Positions 18,067 through 26,178 of a stretch of DNA of 64,000 nucleotides are shown here, piece by piece. The position numbers and the translations under genes are program-made. The notes under the pieces were generated by a model. That model saw only the letters and a program-made list of their open reading frames with translations, made no database searches and had not been told where the DNA came from. This stretch comes from Streptacidiphilus sp041262165 (GTDB taxonomy: Bacteria; Actinomycetota; Actinomycetes; Streptomycetales; Streptomycetaceae). Numbering within the stretch: the first letter of the stretch is position 1; each line of letters starts with the position of its first letter. Where the stretch lies: the NCBI RefSeq assembly GCF_041262165.1, contig NZ_JBGCBY010000018.1:116490-180489 (forward strand), given 5' to 3'.

Positions 18067-18795
18067 ATGCGATTCGCGATCGGCCGGGCCCACGGGCACG
18101 GCCCCGGGGCACAGGCCCGCCCCCCGATCGAGGGCAGGGTCCTGTTCGGCTCCGCGCCGCCCACCCCCGCCGCGCCGCCGCCGCGCCGGCGGCGGCCGCG
18201 GCGCGAGCGCACCGGTACGGAACCGGTGACCGCGCTCAGCGACCTGCCCGCGCGACGGCTCCTGGCGGGCATCTTCGCCCCGGTCTACCTGCTCGGCGCC
18301 GTCCTGTTCGCGCTGCTGGCGGCCAACGTGCGGGCCTCGGACCAGTCGGGACGCAACTTCTTCACCGGCCTGGCCGCGTTCTGCGCGCTGCTGGCCGCGG
18401 CCGCCGCGGTCGACCTGCTGGTGATCAGGCGGCGGATGGCGGCCGAGCACCGCGCCGGCACCGACCGGCGCCACGACCGGCCCCCGGTGATCCGCGGGGA
18501 CGTGGTGCGCGGCGCGATCGAGCCGGTGCGCTCCTTCCGCCTCGAGCACGCCGGACACACGATCACCGTGACCGTGCGCGGCGGGCCCGCCCCGCGGATC
18601 GAGCTCCTGGTCGACGGCGCCGCGCTCGCCTACCGGTACCCGCACGGCGCGGGCCCCGCCGTGCTGGACGGCGAGCTGCCCGGCGATCCCCCGCGCCCGT
18701 TCCAGGTGCGCGTGGACCACCCGCGCCCGGGCCCGCGGGCGGCGTGCACGCTGCTGCTGGACGGCCACGAACACCGCGTCCCGGAACAGAACTGA
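18067..18795 (+). CDS. Membrane protein of unknown function, two TM segments
   Basis: 242 residues from an ATG with GGAGG five bases upstream; a GTG at 18226 (VTALSDLPAR) is an alternative that removes an Arg/Pro-rich N-terminus. Two hydrophobic segments (ILAPVYLLGAVLF-like residues ~75-97 and ~110-128) are followed by a soluble domain of ~110 residues predicted as beta-rich (VRSFRLEHAGHTITVTVRGG). No family recognised. Confidence 0.65.
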   Translation: MRFAIGRAHGHGPGAQARPPIEGRVLFGSAPPTPAAPPPRRRRPRRERTGTEPVTALSDLPARRLLAGIFAPVYLLGAVLFALLAANVRASDQSGRNFFTGLAAFCALLAAAAAVDLLVIRRRMAAEHRAGTDRRHDRPPVIRGDVVRGAIEPVRSFRLEHAGHTITVTVRGGPAPRIELLVDGAALAYRYPHGAGPAVLDGELPGDPPRPFQVRVDHPRPGPRAACTLLLDGHEHRVPEQN

Positions 18796-19182
18796 GGCGG
18801 TACTGCCTGCGACCGCAGATGTCTGAGGAGGAGGCGGAGCTGCTGCACGAAGCCGCTGCCCGGCGGCGGGGGCCGGTCCGGCTCTGCCGGGCCTGTCAAT
18901 CGAGGACCGTTGGTGGGTGGCCGCCCGGTCAGCAGCCGGACGGGGCGGGCGCCAGCGGGTGGGGCTGATGCGCTGGTCGGCGGCAGCCGAGTAGCCCCGT
19001 CCAGCTGGGTTTCCTGAACTCGCCCGTGCCAGTTGGCCTTCCGCCCATGCCCGGTGACCTCGACGCGGACGTCCACGTCCGCGATGAAGTCGCGGCCGGG
19101 CACGTGGCGCGCATCGGCCCGGCCTGCGCGGATCTTGGAGTCGAGCACCGCGCCGCGAGACTGAAACCTCCAGCCGCAAACC
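18796..19182. other. Gap without a supported gene
   Basis: Several short frames cross this stretch on both strands, but none has a plausible start, ribosome site or recognisable motif. A minus-strand stretch around 19000-19150 (RHVPGRDFIADVDVRVEV) has protein-like character and may be a remnant; I do not call it. Confidence 0.4.
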
Positions 19183-19214
19183 GGTAGGAACGCCGTCCTA
19201 CCGCGCGCTACAGT
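19183..19214 (+). promoter_or_regulatory. vapB promoter with operator
   Basis: Perfect inverted repeat GGTAGGA - 6 nt - TCCTACC (19183-19202) directly upstream of a TACAGT -10 hexamer (19209-19214), which stands six bases before the vapB ATG. This fits autorepression by the VapBC complex and a leaderless mRNA. Confidence 0.6.
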
Positions 19215-19220
19215 GGGGGC

Positions 19221-19508
19221 ATGACTGCGAGAAAGCTGTCGATCTCGGTACCGCCCGAGGTCGAAGCGACGATCAAGGAGGCAGCCGCCGAGGAAGGCAA
19301 GCCGGTCTCCGCCTGGCTGGCCGAAGCCGCTGTCGAGAAGGCCCACGCCGCCGCCCTGCACGCGGCCGGTCGCGCGGCTGCCCGTGAACTGGTGGCCGAG
19401 TACGAGACCGAGCACGGCTCACTGCCCGAGGAGTCCCGTAGCCGTGCCCGTCAGTTCCTCATAGAGGCCGGCCTGTTGGACGAGGAGCCCTGGCCGGCGG
19501 CCGGATAG
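19221..19508 (+). CDS. vapB: Antitoxin of a VapBC-type module
   Basis: 95 residues. The N-terminus KLSISVPPEVEATIKEAAAEE is a ribbon-helix-helix DNA-binding strand-helix pattern; the C-terminal half (RARQFLIEAGLLDEEPW) is the toxin-wrapping segment. The gene ends in TAG whose G is the first base of the toxin GTG start (1-nt overlap). No Shine-Dalgarno; see the leaderless promoter just upstream. Predicted to neutralise the PIN toxin and repress the operon. Confidence 0.85.
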   Translation: MTARKLSISVPPEVEATIKEAAAEEGKPVSAWLAEAAVEKAHAAALHAAGRAAARELVAEYETEHGSLPEESRSRARQFLIEAGLLDEEPWPAAG

Positions 19509-19888
19509 TGCGCACGATCGTCTACGACACCGGCGCGCTCCTGGCCGCCGAGCGGCGCAACCCCGACTTCCTCGCCCTGCACGACGAACTCACCGCCGCC
19601 CGCATCCGCCCCCTGGTGCCCGTGGTCGTCCTGGCCCAGGCATGGCGCGGTGGACCGCAGCACCAGATCTCCCGTGTCCTCAAGGGCTGCGACGTCCTGC
19701 CCGACGACCAGCGCGTCGGCCGCGCCGCCGGTATCGCCTGCGGGGCCTCCGCGACCGCCGATGTGGTCGACGCCATCGTCGTGGTCACCGCCGTCCAGTA
19801 CCAGGCGTCCGTGGTCACCAGCGACCCGGGCGACCTGCACCATCTCGCCCAGTCCATCGGCGTCAAACTGAAGGTCTTCACCGTCTGA
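19508..19888 (+). CDS. vapC: PIN-domain ribonuclease toxin (VapC)
   Basis: 126 residues, the usual PIN size. Acidic metal-site residues are visible: first Asp in IVYDTGALLAAE, and Asp residues in ADVVDAIVVVTA and VVTSDPGDL near the C-terminus; the second-position acid is less obvious in the LVPVVVLAQAW segment. Coupled to vapB by overlap. Predicted Mg2+-dependent RNase that inhibits translation when freed from VapB. Confidence 0.87.
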   Translation: MRTIVYDTGALLAAERRNPDFLALHDELTAARIRPLVPVVVLAQAWRGGPQHQISRVLKGCDVLPDDQRVGRAAGIACGASATADVVDAIVVVTAVQYQASVVTSDPGDLHHLAQSIGVKLKVFTV

Positions 19889-20065
19889 GGACTGCGTTTA
19901 GGCAGGTCAACGGCGGTTTGGTGGTGCGTCGAGGTGCGTGGTTGTGCGCCGAGGTCCAGGATTGTTGCCGTCAGCACTGCCGTCAGAGGTATAGACCACT
20001 TCTCGGCGCTGGAGCACCGGGACAACTCCTGGGTCGGCAGCGGTCCCGGACCCCACACTGAGCAC

Positions 20066-20290
20066 ATGACCGTACGCGAGGAAGCACACCGCCTGCTCGA
20101 CGCGGTGCCGGAGGACCGGCTCCCCGACGCCGTCGAGCTACTGCGCCAGTGGGCTGAGGTGGAGCGCGGCGAACGCCCCCGCCGTCGGTTCCGCACGACT
20201 GCCGTCTTCGACGGCGAACCTGACCTTGCCGCGCACTCGAAGGACATTGTCCGCGCCGCCTGGGCCGGCGAGGAGCCTCGGAGCGCGTGA
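20066..20290 (+). CDS. Antitoxin-like protein paired with a truncated PIN toxin
   Basis: 74 residues: MTVREEAHRLLDAVPEDRLPDAVELLRQWAE is a pattern common in small actinobacterial antitoxins (helical, acidic), followed by RRFRTTAVFDGEPDLAAHSKDI. A CACACT hexamer (20054-20059) lies six bases before the ATG, with no Shine-Dalgarno. The stop overlaps the following GTG start by 4 bp (GTGA), the standard coupling of TA pairs. Confidence 0.7.
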   Translation: MTVREEAHRLLDAVPEDRLPDAVELLRQWAEVERGERPRRRFRTTAVFDGEPDLAAHSKDIVRAAWAGEEPRSA

Positions 20291-20436
20291 TCGTCATCGA
20301 CGCCGGCCCGATGGTGGCCAACGCCAACCGCAAGGACGACTACCACCTGCAGTGCGTCGACCCGCTCCAGAACTTCCCCGGCCCGCTACTGCTGCCCGCA
20401 CCGCTCCTGGCCGAGATCGGCTCAAACCGGCGATAA
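20287..20436 (+). pseudogene. Truncated PIN-domain toxin (vapC remnant)
   Basis: A 49-residue frame too short for most gene finders. It starts VIVIDAGPMVANANRKDDYH and reaches PGPLLLPAPLLAEIG, the first third of a PIN protein (first catalytic Asp and the LLLPAPLLxEIG helix holding the Glu), then ends at TAA after SNRR. The rest of the PIN fold is absent, so the toxin is almost certainly dead while the antitoxin gene remains intact. Confidence 0.75.
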
Positions 20437-20574
20437 CTAAAGGCCGGAGCACTGCGGATAGTTCCGGTAGCGCTCCTTGCCGAAGCCGGGTGGCCGGCCC
20501 CGGCCCTGCCTCGCCTGGCGCGGTTGGTTGCCTGGTCGGCCCTCTCGGGGATTGCGTGCCGGATCCCGCGTCTA

Positions 20575-20940
20575 CGCAGGTGGCAGGTGGAGGCCCTGCT
20601 GCGGGACGCCCTGGAGCCGTCCCGGGCCGAGGAGGGCACCGTCATCTGGTTCGCCTTCAAGCAGAGCCCGACCGTGTTCGGAGTCTTACACACCTTCGAG
20701 GACGAGCAGGGCCGTCAGGCGCACATCGACGGGCGGATCGCCGACGCCCTGAAGCAGGTCGGGCCCACGATGTTCGCCACCGCCCCCGAGGTGCGCACCA
20801 CCGACATCCCGACCGTCAGCTCCCGCCCGCCTGAGCGCGAAGGACCCGCGCCCGGCCCGCGCCCCGGCGGCACGGGGCGCGGTCGGCGGTTCCATCGTCA
20901 GCTTCGGGTTGACGATCCACGATCGTCAACCTATGGTTGA
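20575..20940 (+). pseudogene. 5'-truncated antibiotic-biosynthesis-monooxygenase-like gene
   Basis: The stretch WQVEALLRDALEPSRAEEGTVIWF...FEDEQGRQAHIDGRIADALK matches the C-terminal two thirds of small ABM/quinol-monooxygenase-like proteins (dimeric ferredoxin-like fold). The normal N-terminal strand is missing and is replaced by unrelated Arg/Leu-rich sequence, and the frame reads through the usual end near DIPTVS into the promoter of the next gene. A non-functional fragment. Confidence 0.6.
20907..20937 (+). promoter_or_regulatory. Promoter with embedded operator for the Clp-N gene
   Basis: TTGACG (20909-20914), a 17-bp spacer, then TATGGT (20932-20937), six bases before the ATG at 20944, so transcription should start at or next to the start codon. 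A perfect 11-bp inverted repeat (GGTTGACGATC, CAC, complement) at 20907-20931 covers the -35 and spacer, ideal for a repressor. Confidence 0.75.
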
Positions 20941-20943
20941 CGC

Positions 20944-21684
20944 ATGGAGAATCCCGTCCGCGCGACGAATCCCGTCCGGCTCGACGACCTGATCGAGGCC
21001 ATCAAGAAGGTCCACTCCGACGCCCTGGACCAGCTGTCCGACGCGGTCATCGCCGCGGACCACCTCGGCGACGTGGCCGACCACCTGATCGGCCACTTCG
21101 TGGACCAGGCACGGCGCTCGGGTGCGTCCTGGACCGAGATCGGCCGCAGCATGGGCGTCACCAAGCAGGCAGCCCAGAAGCGCTTCGTCGCCAAGGGCCC
21201 CGACGTGCCGTCAGACCTCGACCCCAGCCAGGGATTCAGCCGCTTCACCCCCCGGGCCCGCAACGTGGTCATGGCGGCGCAGAACGAGGCCCAGGCGGCG
21301 GGCAACGACGAGATCGGCCCCGGGCACCTGGTGCTGGGGCTGCTGAGCGAGCCGGACGCGCTTGCCGCGCGCTCGCTCCTGAGCCAGGGCGTGACGCTGG
21401 AGGCGGTGCGGCAGGCCGCGACCGCGGCGCTGCCGGCGCCGGCCGAGCAGGTGCCCGCGCTGGTGCCCTACGACGCCCGGGCGAAGAAGGCGATGGAGCT
21501 CACCTTCCGCGAGGCGCTGCGGCTGGGCCACAACTTCATCGGCACCGAGCACATCCTGCTCGCGCTGCTGGAACTCGAGGACGGCGCCGGCCCGCTGACC
21601 GGCCTGGGCATCGACAAGGCCGCCACCGAGGCCGACATCGTCCAGACCCTGGCCGCCATCACCGCCGCCCGCGAACAGCAGTAG
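20944..21684 (+). CDS. Clp N-terminal-repeat protein with N-terminal HTH-like region
   Basis: 246 residues. Residues ~1-85 end in SWTEIGRSMGVTKQAAQKRF, a helix-turn-helix of the sort seen in sigma-like/MerR-like small regulators. Residues ~95-245 hold two Clp-N repeats: FTPRARNVVMAAQNEAQAAGNDEIGPGHLVLGLL and AKKAMELTFREALRLGHNFIGTEHILLALL. There is no AAA+ ATPase domain, so it is not ClpC itself but could bind substrates, adaptors or DNA. Predicted leaderless and possibly autoregulated through the operator in its promoter. Confidence 0.88.
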   Translation: MENPVRATNPVRLDDLIEAIKKVHSDALDQLSDAVIAADHLGDVADHLIGHFVDQARRSGASWTEIGRSMGVTKQAAQKRFVAKGPDVPSDLDPSQGFSRFTPRARNVVMAAQNEAQAAGNDEIGPGHLVLGLLSEPDALAARSLLSQGVTLEAVRQAATAALPAPAEQVPALVPYDARAKKAMELTFREALRLGHNFIGTEHILLALLELEDGAGPLTGLGIDKAATEADIVQTLAAITAAREQQ

Positions 21685-21690
21685 ACCCGT

Positions 21691-21743
21691 ACGACGCTCA
21701 CCCCCGCGCCGGGCCGCAGCCCCGGCGCGGGGGTGAGCGTCGT
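21691..21743 (+). terminator. Strong terminator hairpin
   Basis: A perfect 22-bp stem (ACGACGCTCACCCCCGCGCC... at 21691-21712, complement at 21722-21743) with a 9-nt loop directly after the Clp-N gene. Confidence 0.88.
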
Positions 21744-21794
21744 GCGCGGCGTCACACCTGCGGGCACACGCGCGGACAGCGCCGGGGCGGGCGC

Positions 21795-21825
21795 TTGACA
21801 GCCGAAAGCTAATCGCAGTAGCTTT
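21795..21825 (+). promoter_or_regulatory. Promoter/operator of the hydrolase-TetR operon
   Basis: TTGACA (21795-21800), 18 bp, TAGCTT (21819-21824). A perfect inverted repeat AAAGCTA - 7 nt - TAGCTTT (21805-21825) overlaps the spacer and -10; another AAAGCT follows at 21835-21840. Likely bound by the TetR protein encoded by the second gene. Confidence 0.65.
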
Positions 21826-21857
21826 ATGGCTATCAAAGCTCGCCAATGGAGGTCGGC

Positions 21858-22724
21858 ATGAGCACCACCGCACCGAACGGCGCCGCGCCGCCCGCGACCC
21901 GGTACCTGCAGATCCCGCGCGCCGACGGCAGCACCGGGCGCATCGCCTACGACGAGCGCGGCGCCGGCCCGCTGGTCGTGCTGGCGCCCGGGATGGGCGA
22001 CATCCGCGCCACCTTCCGCTTCCTGGCCCCGCTGCTGGCTGAGGCCGGCTACCGGGTGGTCACCGTCGACTACCGCGGCCTGGGCGAGTCGGACACCGGC
22101 TGGCAGGAGTACGACTCCCAGGCCACCGGCCGCGACCTGGCCGCGCTGCTGCGCCACCTGGACGCCGGGCCCGCCCTGCTCTACGGGAACTCCTACACCG
22201 CCGCCTCCGCCGTGCACGTGGCCGCCGACCACCCCGAACTGCTGCGCGCGGTGGTGCTGGCCGGGCCCTTCGTCCGCGACGCGCCGGCCACCCTGGTCGG
22301 CCGGATCGGCACGGCGCTGATCACCCGTCCGCTGCTGACCCGCCCGGTCTGGTTCGCCTGGTGGCCCAAGATGTTCCCCCAGCGCCCCGCCGACTACACC
22401 GAGTACCTGGCGCGGGTCACCGCCAACCTCAAGGAGCCCGGACGCACCCAGGCCTACGCCCGGATGTGCGCCGGCAGCCACGGCCCGGCCGAGGCGAAGC
22501 TGACGCGGGCCAAGGCGTCGGGCGTGCCGATGCTGGTGGTCATGGGAACGGCCGACGCCGACTTCGCCGACGCCGCCGCCGAGGCCCGCTGGGTCGGCGA
22601 GCAGCTGGGCGCCGGGGTCGAACTGCTCGACGGCCGCGGCCACCACCCGCAGGTCGACGCCCCGCGCCAGGTCGCCGACCTGGTCCTGGGCTTCGACCCG
22701 CAGTCGCCGACCAGCGCGAAGTAG
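21858..22724 (+). CDS. Alpha/beta hydrolase
   Basis: 288 residues; start chosen at MSTTAPN because GGAGG precedes it. Alpha/beta-hydrolase features in order: oxyanion region LVVLAPGMGDIRATFRFLAPLL, VTVDYRGLGESD, nucleophile elbow LLYGNSYTAASAV (Ser in G-N-S), VLAGPFVRD, acid strand MLVVMGTADADF and catalytic His in DGRGHHPQVD. The substrate is unknown. Cotranscribed with the TetR gene 11 bp downstream, which probably controls it. Confidence 0.88.
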   Translation: MSTTAPNGAAPPATRYLQIPRADGSTGRIAYDERGAGPLVVLAPGMGDIRATFRFLAPLLAEAGYRVVTVDYRGLGESDTGWQEYDSQATGRDLAALLRHLDAGPALLYGNSYTAASAVHVAADHPELLRAVVLAGPFVRDAPATLVGRIGTALITRPLLTRPVWFAWWPKMFPQRPADYTEYLARVTANLKEPGRTQAYARMCAGSHGPAEAKLTRAKASGVPMLVVMGTADADFADAAAEARWVGEQLGAGVELLDGRGHHPQVDAPRQVADLVLGFDPQSPTSAK

Positions 22725-22735
22725 GGACGCACCCG

Positions 22736-23335
22736 ATGGCCCGGGCCGGACTGACCCAGCAGATCGTGACCACCCACGCGCTCGACGTCCTGGACGCCGC
22801 AGGCCCCGCCGGGCTGACGCTGAAGGCGGTGGCGCAGCGCGCCGGTGTCGCGGCGCCCTCCCTGTACAAGCACGTGCGCAGCCTGGAGGACCTGCGGGTG
22901 CTGATGGCCGTCCGGGTGCTCACCGAGGCCGCCGAGCGGATCGGGGCCGCGGTGATGGGCCTGGCCGGGGACGAGGCGCTGCGCACCTTCCTGCGCGAGT
23001 TCCGCGCCTACGCCGGCCAGTACCCGCACCGCCACACCCTGCTGGAGAGCCCGCCGCCCGCCGCCGGCGAGCACGGGCCGGCCCTGGAGGCCGCCAGCGC
23101 GCACCTGGTGGAGATCGCGTTCGCCACCGTGCGCGGCTACGGGCTCACCGGCGACGACCTGGTCCACGCCGTGCGCGCGCTGCGCGCGGTGGTGGTCGGC
23201 TTCGTCGGCCTGGAACACAGCGCCGGCTACCTGCTGCCCACCGACCTGGACGCCAGCTTCGCCTTCCTCACCGACCTGCTCGCCGCTGGCCTGAACCGCC
23301 ACGCCCACCCACCGGGGACCCAGGACCGGGCGTGA
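22736..23335 (+). CDS. TetR-family regulator with TetR_C domain
   Basis: 199 residues. HTH at the N-terminus: IVTTHALDVLDAAGPAGLTL, KAVAQRAGVAAPSLYKHV. The C-terminal part (LRTFLREFRAYAGQYPHRHTLLESPPP...) resembles the TetR/WHG-type ligand domain. It is the second gene of the operon with the hydrolase and most likely represses that operon at the AAAGCTA palindrome. Confidence 0.88.
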   Translation: MARAGLTQQIVTTHALDVLDAAGPAGLTLKAVAQRAGVAAPSLYKHVRSLEDLRVLMAVRVLTEAAERIGAAVMGLAGDEALRTFLREFRAYAGQYPHRHTLLESPPPAAGEHGPALEAASAHLVEIAFATVRGYGLTGDDLVHAVRALRAVVVGFVGLEHSAGYLLPTDLDASFAFLTDLLAAGLNRHAHPPGTQDRA

Positions 23336-23414
23336 CCGCCGCCGGGCGGCCAGCCCGGACTGTCACTTCACCAGTGGCCGCAGGCGGGCGGGCCGCAGCG
23401 ATACGATCCCGCAC

Positions 23415-23822
23415 ATGAGAGCCGCCGGAACGTTCAGCGTCGCATCCTTCGTCCCGACCGAACTCGTGCCGCAGCCGGCCGTACCCACCGGGACCCCGGT
23501 GGGGGTCGCGACCATGGAGAAGCACTTCGAAGGTGAGGTCGTCGGCCGCTCCGCGACGCTGTTCACCGCCGCGTTCGACCAGGCCAGCGGCGTGGGAACG
23601 TACGTGGCAATGGAGTCCTTCGAGGGCTCGCTGCACGGCCTGCAGGGCGCTTTCAACTTCGCGCACTCGGCGACGACCTCCGGCGCGGACCGCTCCGCCG
23701 AGTTCTTCACCATCGTGCCGTCCAGCGGCACCGGGGAGCTTGCCGGGATCTACGGCGCCGGGGGGATGGCGATCGACGCCGACGGCACGCACCGGATCTG
23801 GTTCGACTACGACCTCAGCTAG
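23415..23822 (+). CDS. DUF3224 domain protein
   Basis: 135 residues. GVATMEKHFEGEVVGRSATLFTAAFD and GVGTYVAMESFEGSLHGLQGAFNFAHS are characteristic of DUF3224 (allene-oxide-cyclase-barrel-like fold, function unknown); the C-terminus GGMAIDADGTHRIWFDYDL also fits. The start ATG lacks a Shine-Dalgarno but has TACGAT (23402-23407) seven bases upstream, so it is possibly leaderless. Confidence 0.87.
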   Translation: MRAAGTFSVASFVPTELVPQPAVPTGTPVGVATMEKHFEGEVVGRSATLFTAAFDQASGVGTYVAMESFEGSLHGLQGAFNFAHSATTSGADRSAEFFTIVPSSGTGELAGIYGAGGMAIDADGTHRIWFDYDLS

Positions 23823-23925
23823 AGCCCCTCCGTGATGCTTCCGCGCGCCCCCTCTTCTCTTCGGGCCCCGTGACGGCCCAGACCCATCAACACGGTCGGC
23901 GTGCCTCGTCAGACGGGGCGGCGGG

Positions 23926-24351
23926 CTACTGACGCCGGCCGTTTCCACCCCCGCCCGGCGCGCAGGCCCGAAATCGCCGAAGCAGCTCAAGAGCGGGAGG
24001 GCTGCCTGGATCGAAGCCGTGAATCCCCTGCTGTCCGGCAGGAACGCTCGGTCCCCACAGTCGGACACCGTGGCAGCGGAAGCAGAAGGCGATCTCGAAC
24101 AGGAGGTCGGTCGGGCTGCGCGCACGGATCCCCCAGCCGGGGATGAAGCACCGATGCAACTCGCTGCCCGGCACGTCGGCGATCAAAGCCAGGACCTGCC
24201 GGACGTGATCGTCGTCCCACAGCGCGACGCTGTCGCCGACCATGCCCTGCGAGTAGGGGTAATTCATACGGCCAGTGATGCGGACGACCTCGAGCAGTTC
24301 GGTCCTCTCACGGGCGGCGGGAAGCAGCACGGGAACAGAATTGCTGATCAT
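23926..24351 (-). CDS. Hypothetical protein, FCFRCHGVRLWG motif
   Basis: 141 residues from the ATG at 24351 (a start at 24426 would add 25). Protein-like composition with unusual aromatic and Cys content: RMNYPYSQGMVGDSVALWDDD, SELHRCFIPGWGIRA, IAFCFRCHGVRLWGP. The CFRC pair could bind metal. No family recognised; similar small unknown proteins occur in streptomycetes. Divergent from the ATPase gene across an AT-rich promoter. Confidence 0.6.
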   Translation of the reverse strand: MISNSVPVLLPAARERTELLEVVRITGRMNYPYSQGMVGDSVALWDDDHVRQVLALIADVPGSELHRCFIPGWGIRARSPTDLLFEIAFCFRCHGVRLWGPSVPAGQQGIHGFDPGSPPALELLRRFRACAPGGGGNGRRQ

Positions 24352-24435
24352 GGGCCCGCGCGCCAGAGCCGGGAGCGAGGACGGCACGCGCCTCAAGGGG
24401 CCGATTCGCCATGCCGGGGCAAGCAATATGGGGAT

Positions 24436-24463
24436 ACACTTAATGTAAGTGTAGTTCTATATT
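24436..24463 (+). promoter_or_regulatory. AT-rich promoter with perfect palindrome before the ATPase gene
   Basis: ACACTTA - ATG - TAAGTGT (24436-24452) is a perfect 7+3+7 inverted repeat followed by TATATT (24458-24463), a good -10, ~12 bp before the start codon. This is the most AT-rich stretch in the neighbourhood. Confidence 0.6.
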
Positions 24464-24474
24464 CTGGCGGTGTC

Positions 24475-25947
24475 GTGGACAAGCCTGCAGCCATGTTCGA
24501 CCGGGACCACGAGTGGTCCGCGTTGTCGCGTTTCATCGAAGATCCGCAGGCGGGGGCGACGCTGGGGGTTGTCTCCGGGCGGCGCCGCCAGGGTAAGACG
24601 TTCCTACTCGACGCCGCCTGCACCGCCGCCGGCGGGTTCTACTTCGGCGCCACCGAGGCCACCGACCCCGAATCGCTGCGCCGGATCAGCACAGCGCTCA
24701 CGACCTACTCCCGTCCGGCCAGCCCGTACCATTTCGCGGACTGGTCCGAGGTGATCGACGCCCTGCTGGCGCTCGGGCGCGAACGGCCCGTCCCGGTGGT
24801 CATCGACGAGTTCCCCTACCTCGCCAAGGCCAATCCGGAACTGCCCTCGCTGATTCAGCAGGCCTTCCGTCCGCTGCGTCAGGAGCGCACCGGCTCGCGG
24901 ACCCGGCTGCTGCTGTGTGGCTCGGCGCTGTCGTTCATGGGCAAGCTCCTGTCGGGGAACGCGCCGCTGCGCGGCCGGGCCGGACTTGAGCTGCTGGTCC
25001 GTCCCCTGGACCATCAGCTGGCGGCCCGCTTCTGGGACATCACCGACCCCCGCCTCGCCCTGCAGGTCAACGCCGTCGTCGGTGGCACCCCGGCCTACCG
25101 GCGGGAGTTCGCGCGCGGTGACAGTCCACGCGACCTGGCGGACTTCGACGACTGGGTCACCCGCACCGTCCTGAACCCCGAGACCCCGTTGTTCCGCGAA
25201 CCGCGTTACCTGCTCGCGGAGGAACCCGACCTGCGCGACACCGCGCTGTACCACTCGGTGCTGGCCGCGGTCGCCGAGGGCAATGCCACCCGCAGCGGCA
25301 TGGCGAGCTACCTGGAGCGCAAGGCGGCCGACATCGCGCACCCCATCACGGTGCTGGAGGACGCCGGCCTGCTGCACCGCGACGCCGACGTCTTTCGCGA
25401 CAACCGGCCCGCCTATCGGATCGCCGAACCGCTGATCGGCTTCTACCACGCGATCATGCGCCCGGTCTGGGACCAGTTGGAGCGCCCCGGCGCCGCTCCC
25501 CGGGTCTGGCAGGCGAGTCGGCGGCGTTTTGCCAGCAACATCTTGGGGCCACACTTCGAACAGGTCTGCCGTGAGTGGACCCTGCACCACGCCCCACCCG
25601 ACGTGCTGGGCGCACTACCCGCCCGGGTCGGCCACGGCACCGTGAATGACGCCGCACGCCGCACCGGCCACGAGGTCGATGTCGCGGTCGTCGGCATCGC
25701 CGACGGGGTGAAGGCCCCGCTGCTGGCGATCGGCGAGGCCAAATGGAACGACACCATGGGCCTGGGGCACCTCGAACGCCTGCGCCATATCCGCACCGTC
25801 ATCACCGCCGCAGGCCGCTACGACACCCGAGCGACCCGGCTCATCTGCTTCAGCGGCGCCGGCTTCACCAGCGATCTGCGGGACCTGGCCGAGCAGGACG
25901 AATCCGTCCAACTGGTCGATCTGCGACGGCTGTACGCAGGAATGTGA
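24475..25947 (+). CDS. Archaeal-type STAND-like ATPase with DUF234 C-terminus
   Basis: 490 residues (GTG start; ATG 18 bp later is possible). Residues ~20-40: Walker A GRRRQGKT; ~100: Walker B VVIDEFPYLA; sensor-like LLLCGSALSFMGKLL. This is the ATPase_2 (PF01637) pattern. The C-terminal ~120 residues (FASNILGPHFEQVCREWTLHH; VDVAVVGIADG...LLAIGEAKWN) match DUF234, whose E-x-K resembles a PD-(D/E)xK nuclease core. This architecture is common in archaea and patchy in bacteria; role unknown, often suspected in mobile or defence functions. Its distinctive promoter suggests acquisition. Confidence 0.85.
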   Translation: MDKPAAMFDRDHEWSALSRFIEDPQAGATLGVVSGRRRQGKTFLLDAACTAAGGFYFGATEATDPESLRRISTALTTYSRPASPYHFADWSEVIDALLALGRERPVPVVIDEFPYLAKANPELPSLIQQAFRPLRQERTGSRTRLLLCGSALSFMGKLLSGNAPLRGRAGLELLVRPLDHQLAARFWDITDPRLALQVNAVVGGTPAYRREFARGDSPRDLADFDDWVTRTVLNPETPLFREPRYLLAEEPDLRDTALYHSVLAAVAEGNATRSGMASYLERKAADIAHPITVLEDAGLLHRDADVFRDNRPAYRIAEPLIGFYHAIMRPVWDQLERPGAAPRVWQASRRRFASNILGPHFEQVCREWTLHHAPPDVLGALPARVGHGTVNDAARRTGHEVDVAVVGIADGVKAPLLAIGEAKWNDTMGLGHLERLRHIRTVITAAGRYDTRATRLICFSGAGFTSDLRDLAEQDESVQLVDLRRLYAGM

Positions 25948-26035
25948 CGCTCCGCGTCCCAGGCCCAGGCCAGGTCGGGGCACTCCTGCCGCATCCGGCG
26001 CGGGGACACGCTTCTGCAACCCCCGGGCCGCGCCT

Positions 26036-26178
26036 CCCCCGGGGGGCGGGGGCGGACGGCGCGTCAGGTGGGGGTGGTGATGGCCGCGGGCGGGCGGGTG
26101 TAGCTGAACTGTTCGGCCACCCGGATGCTCAGCGGGCCGGGGTGGGCAGGGCGGAGGCGCGCGGGGGCAGGGCCGGGG
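26036..26178. repeat. Copy A of a ~143-bp direct repeat (carries a lipoprotein 3' fragment)
   Basis: Nearly identical to 31034-31177. It includes the terminator-like C5G6 palindrome and, on the minus strand, the last ~38 codons of the lipoprotein gene ending VAEQFSYTRPPAAITTPT with the stop at 26064-26066. A missing G relative to copy B breaks the reading frame. The fragment has no start and is non-functional. Confidence 0.9.

Noticed and set aside
18929..19415. Minus-strand gene upstream of vapB
   Set aside because: Would run through the vapB promoter and gene; no motif or start support.
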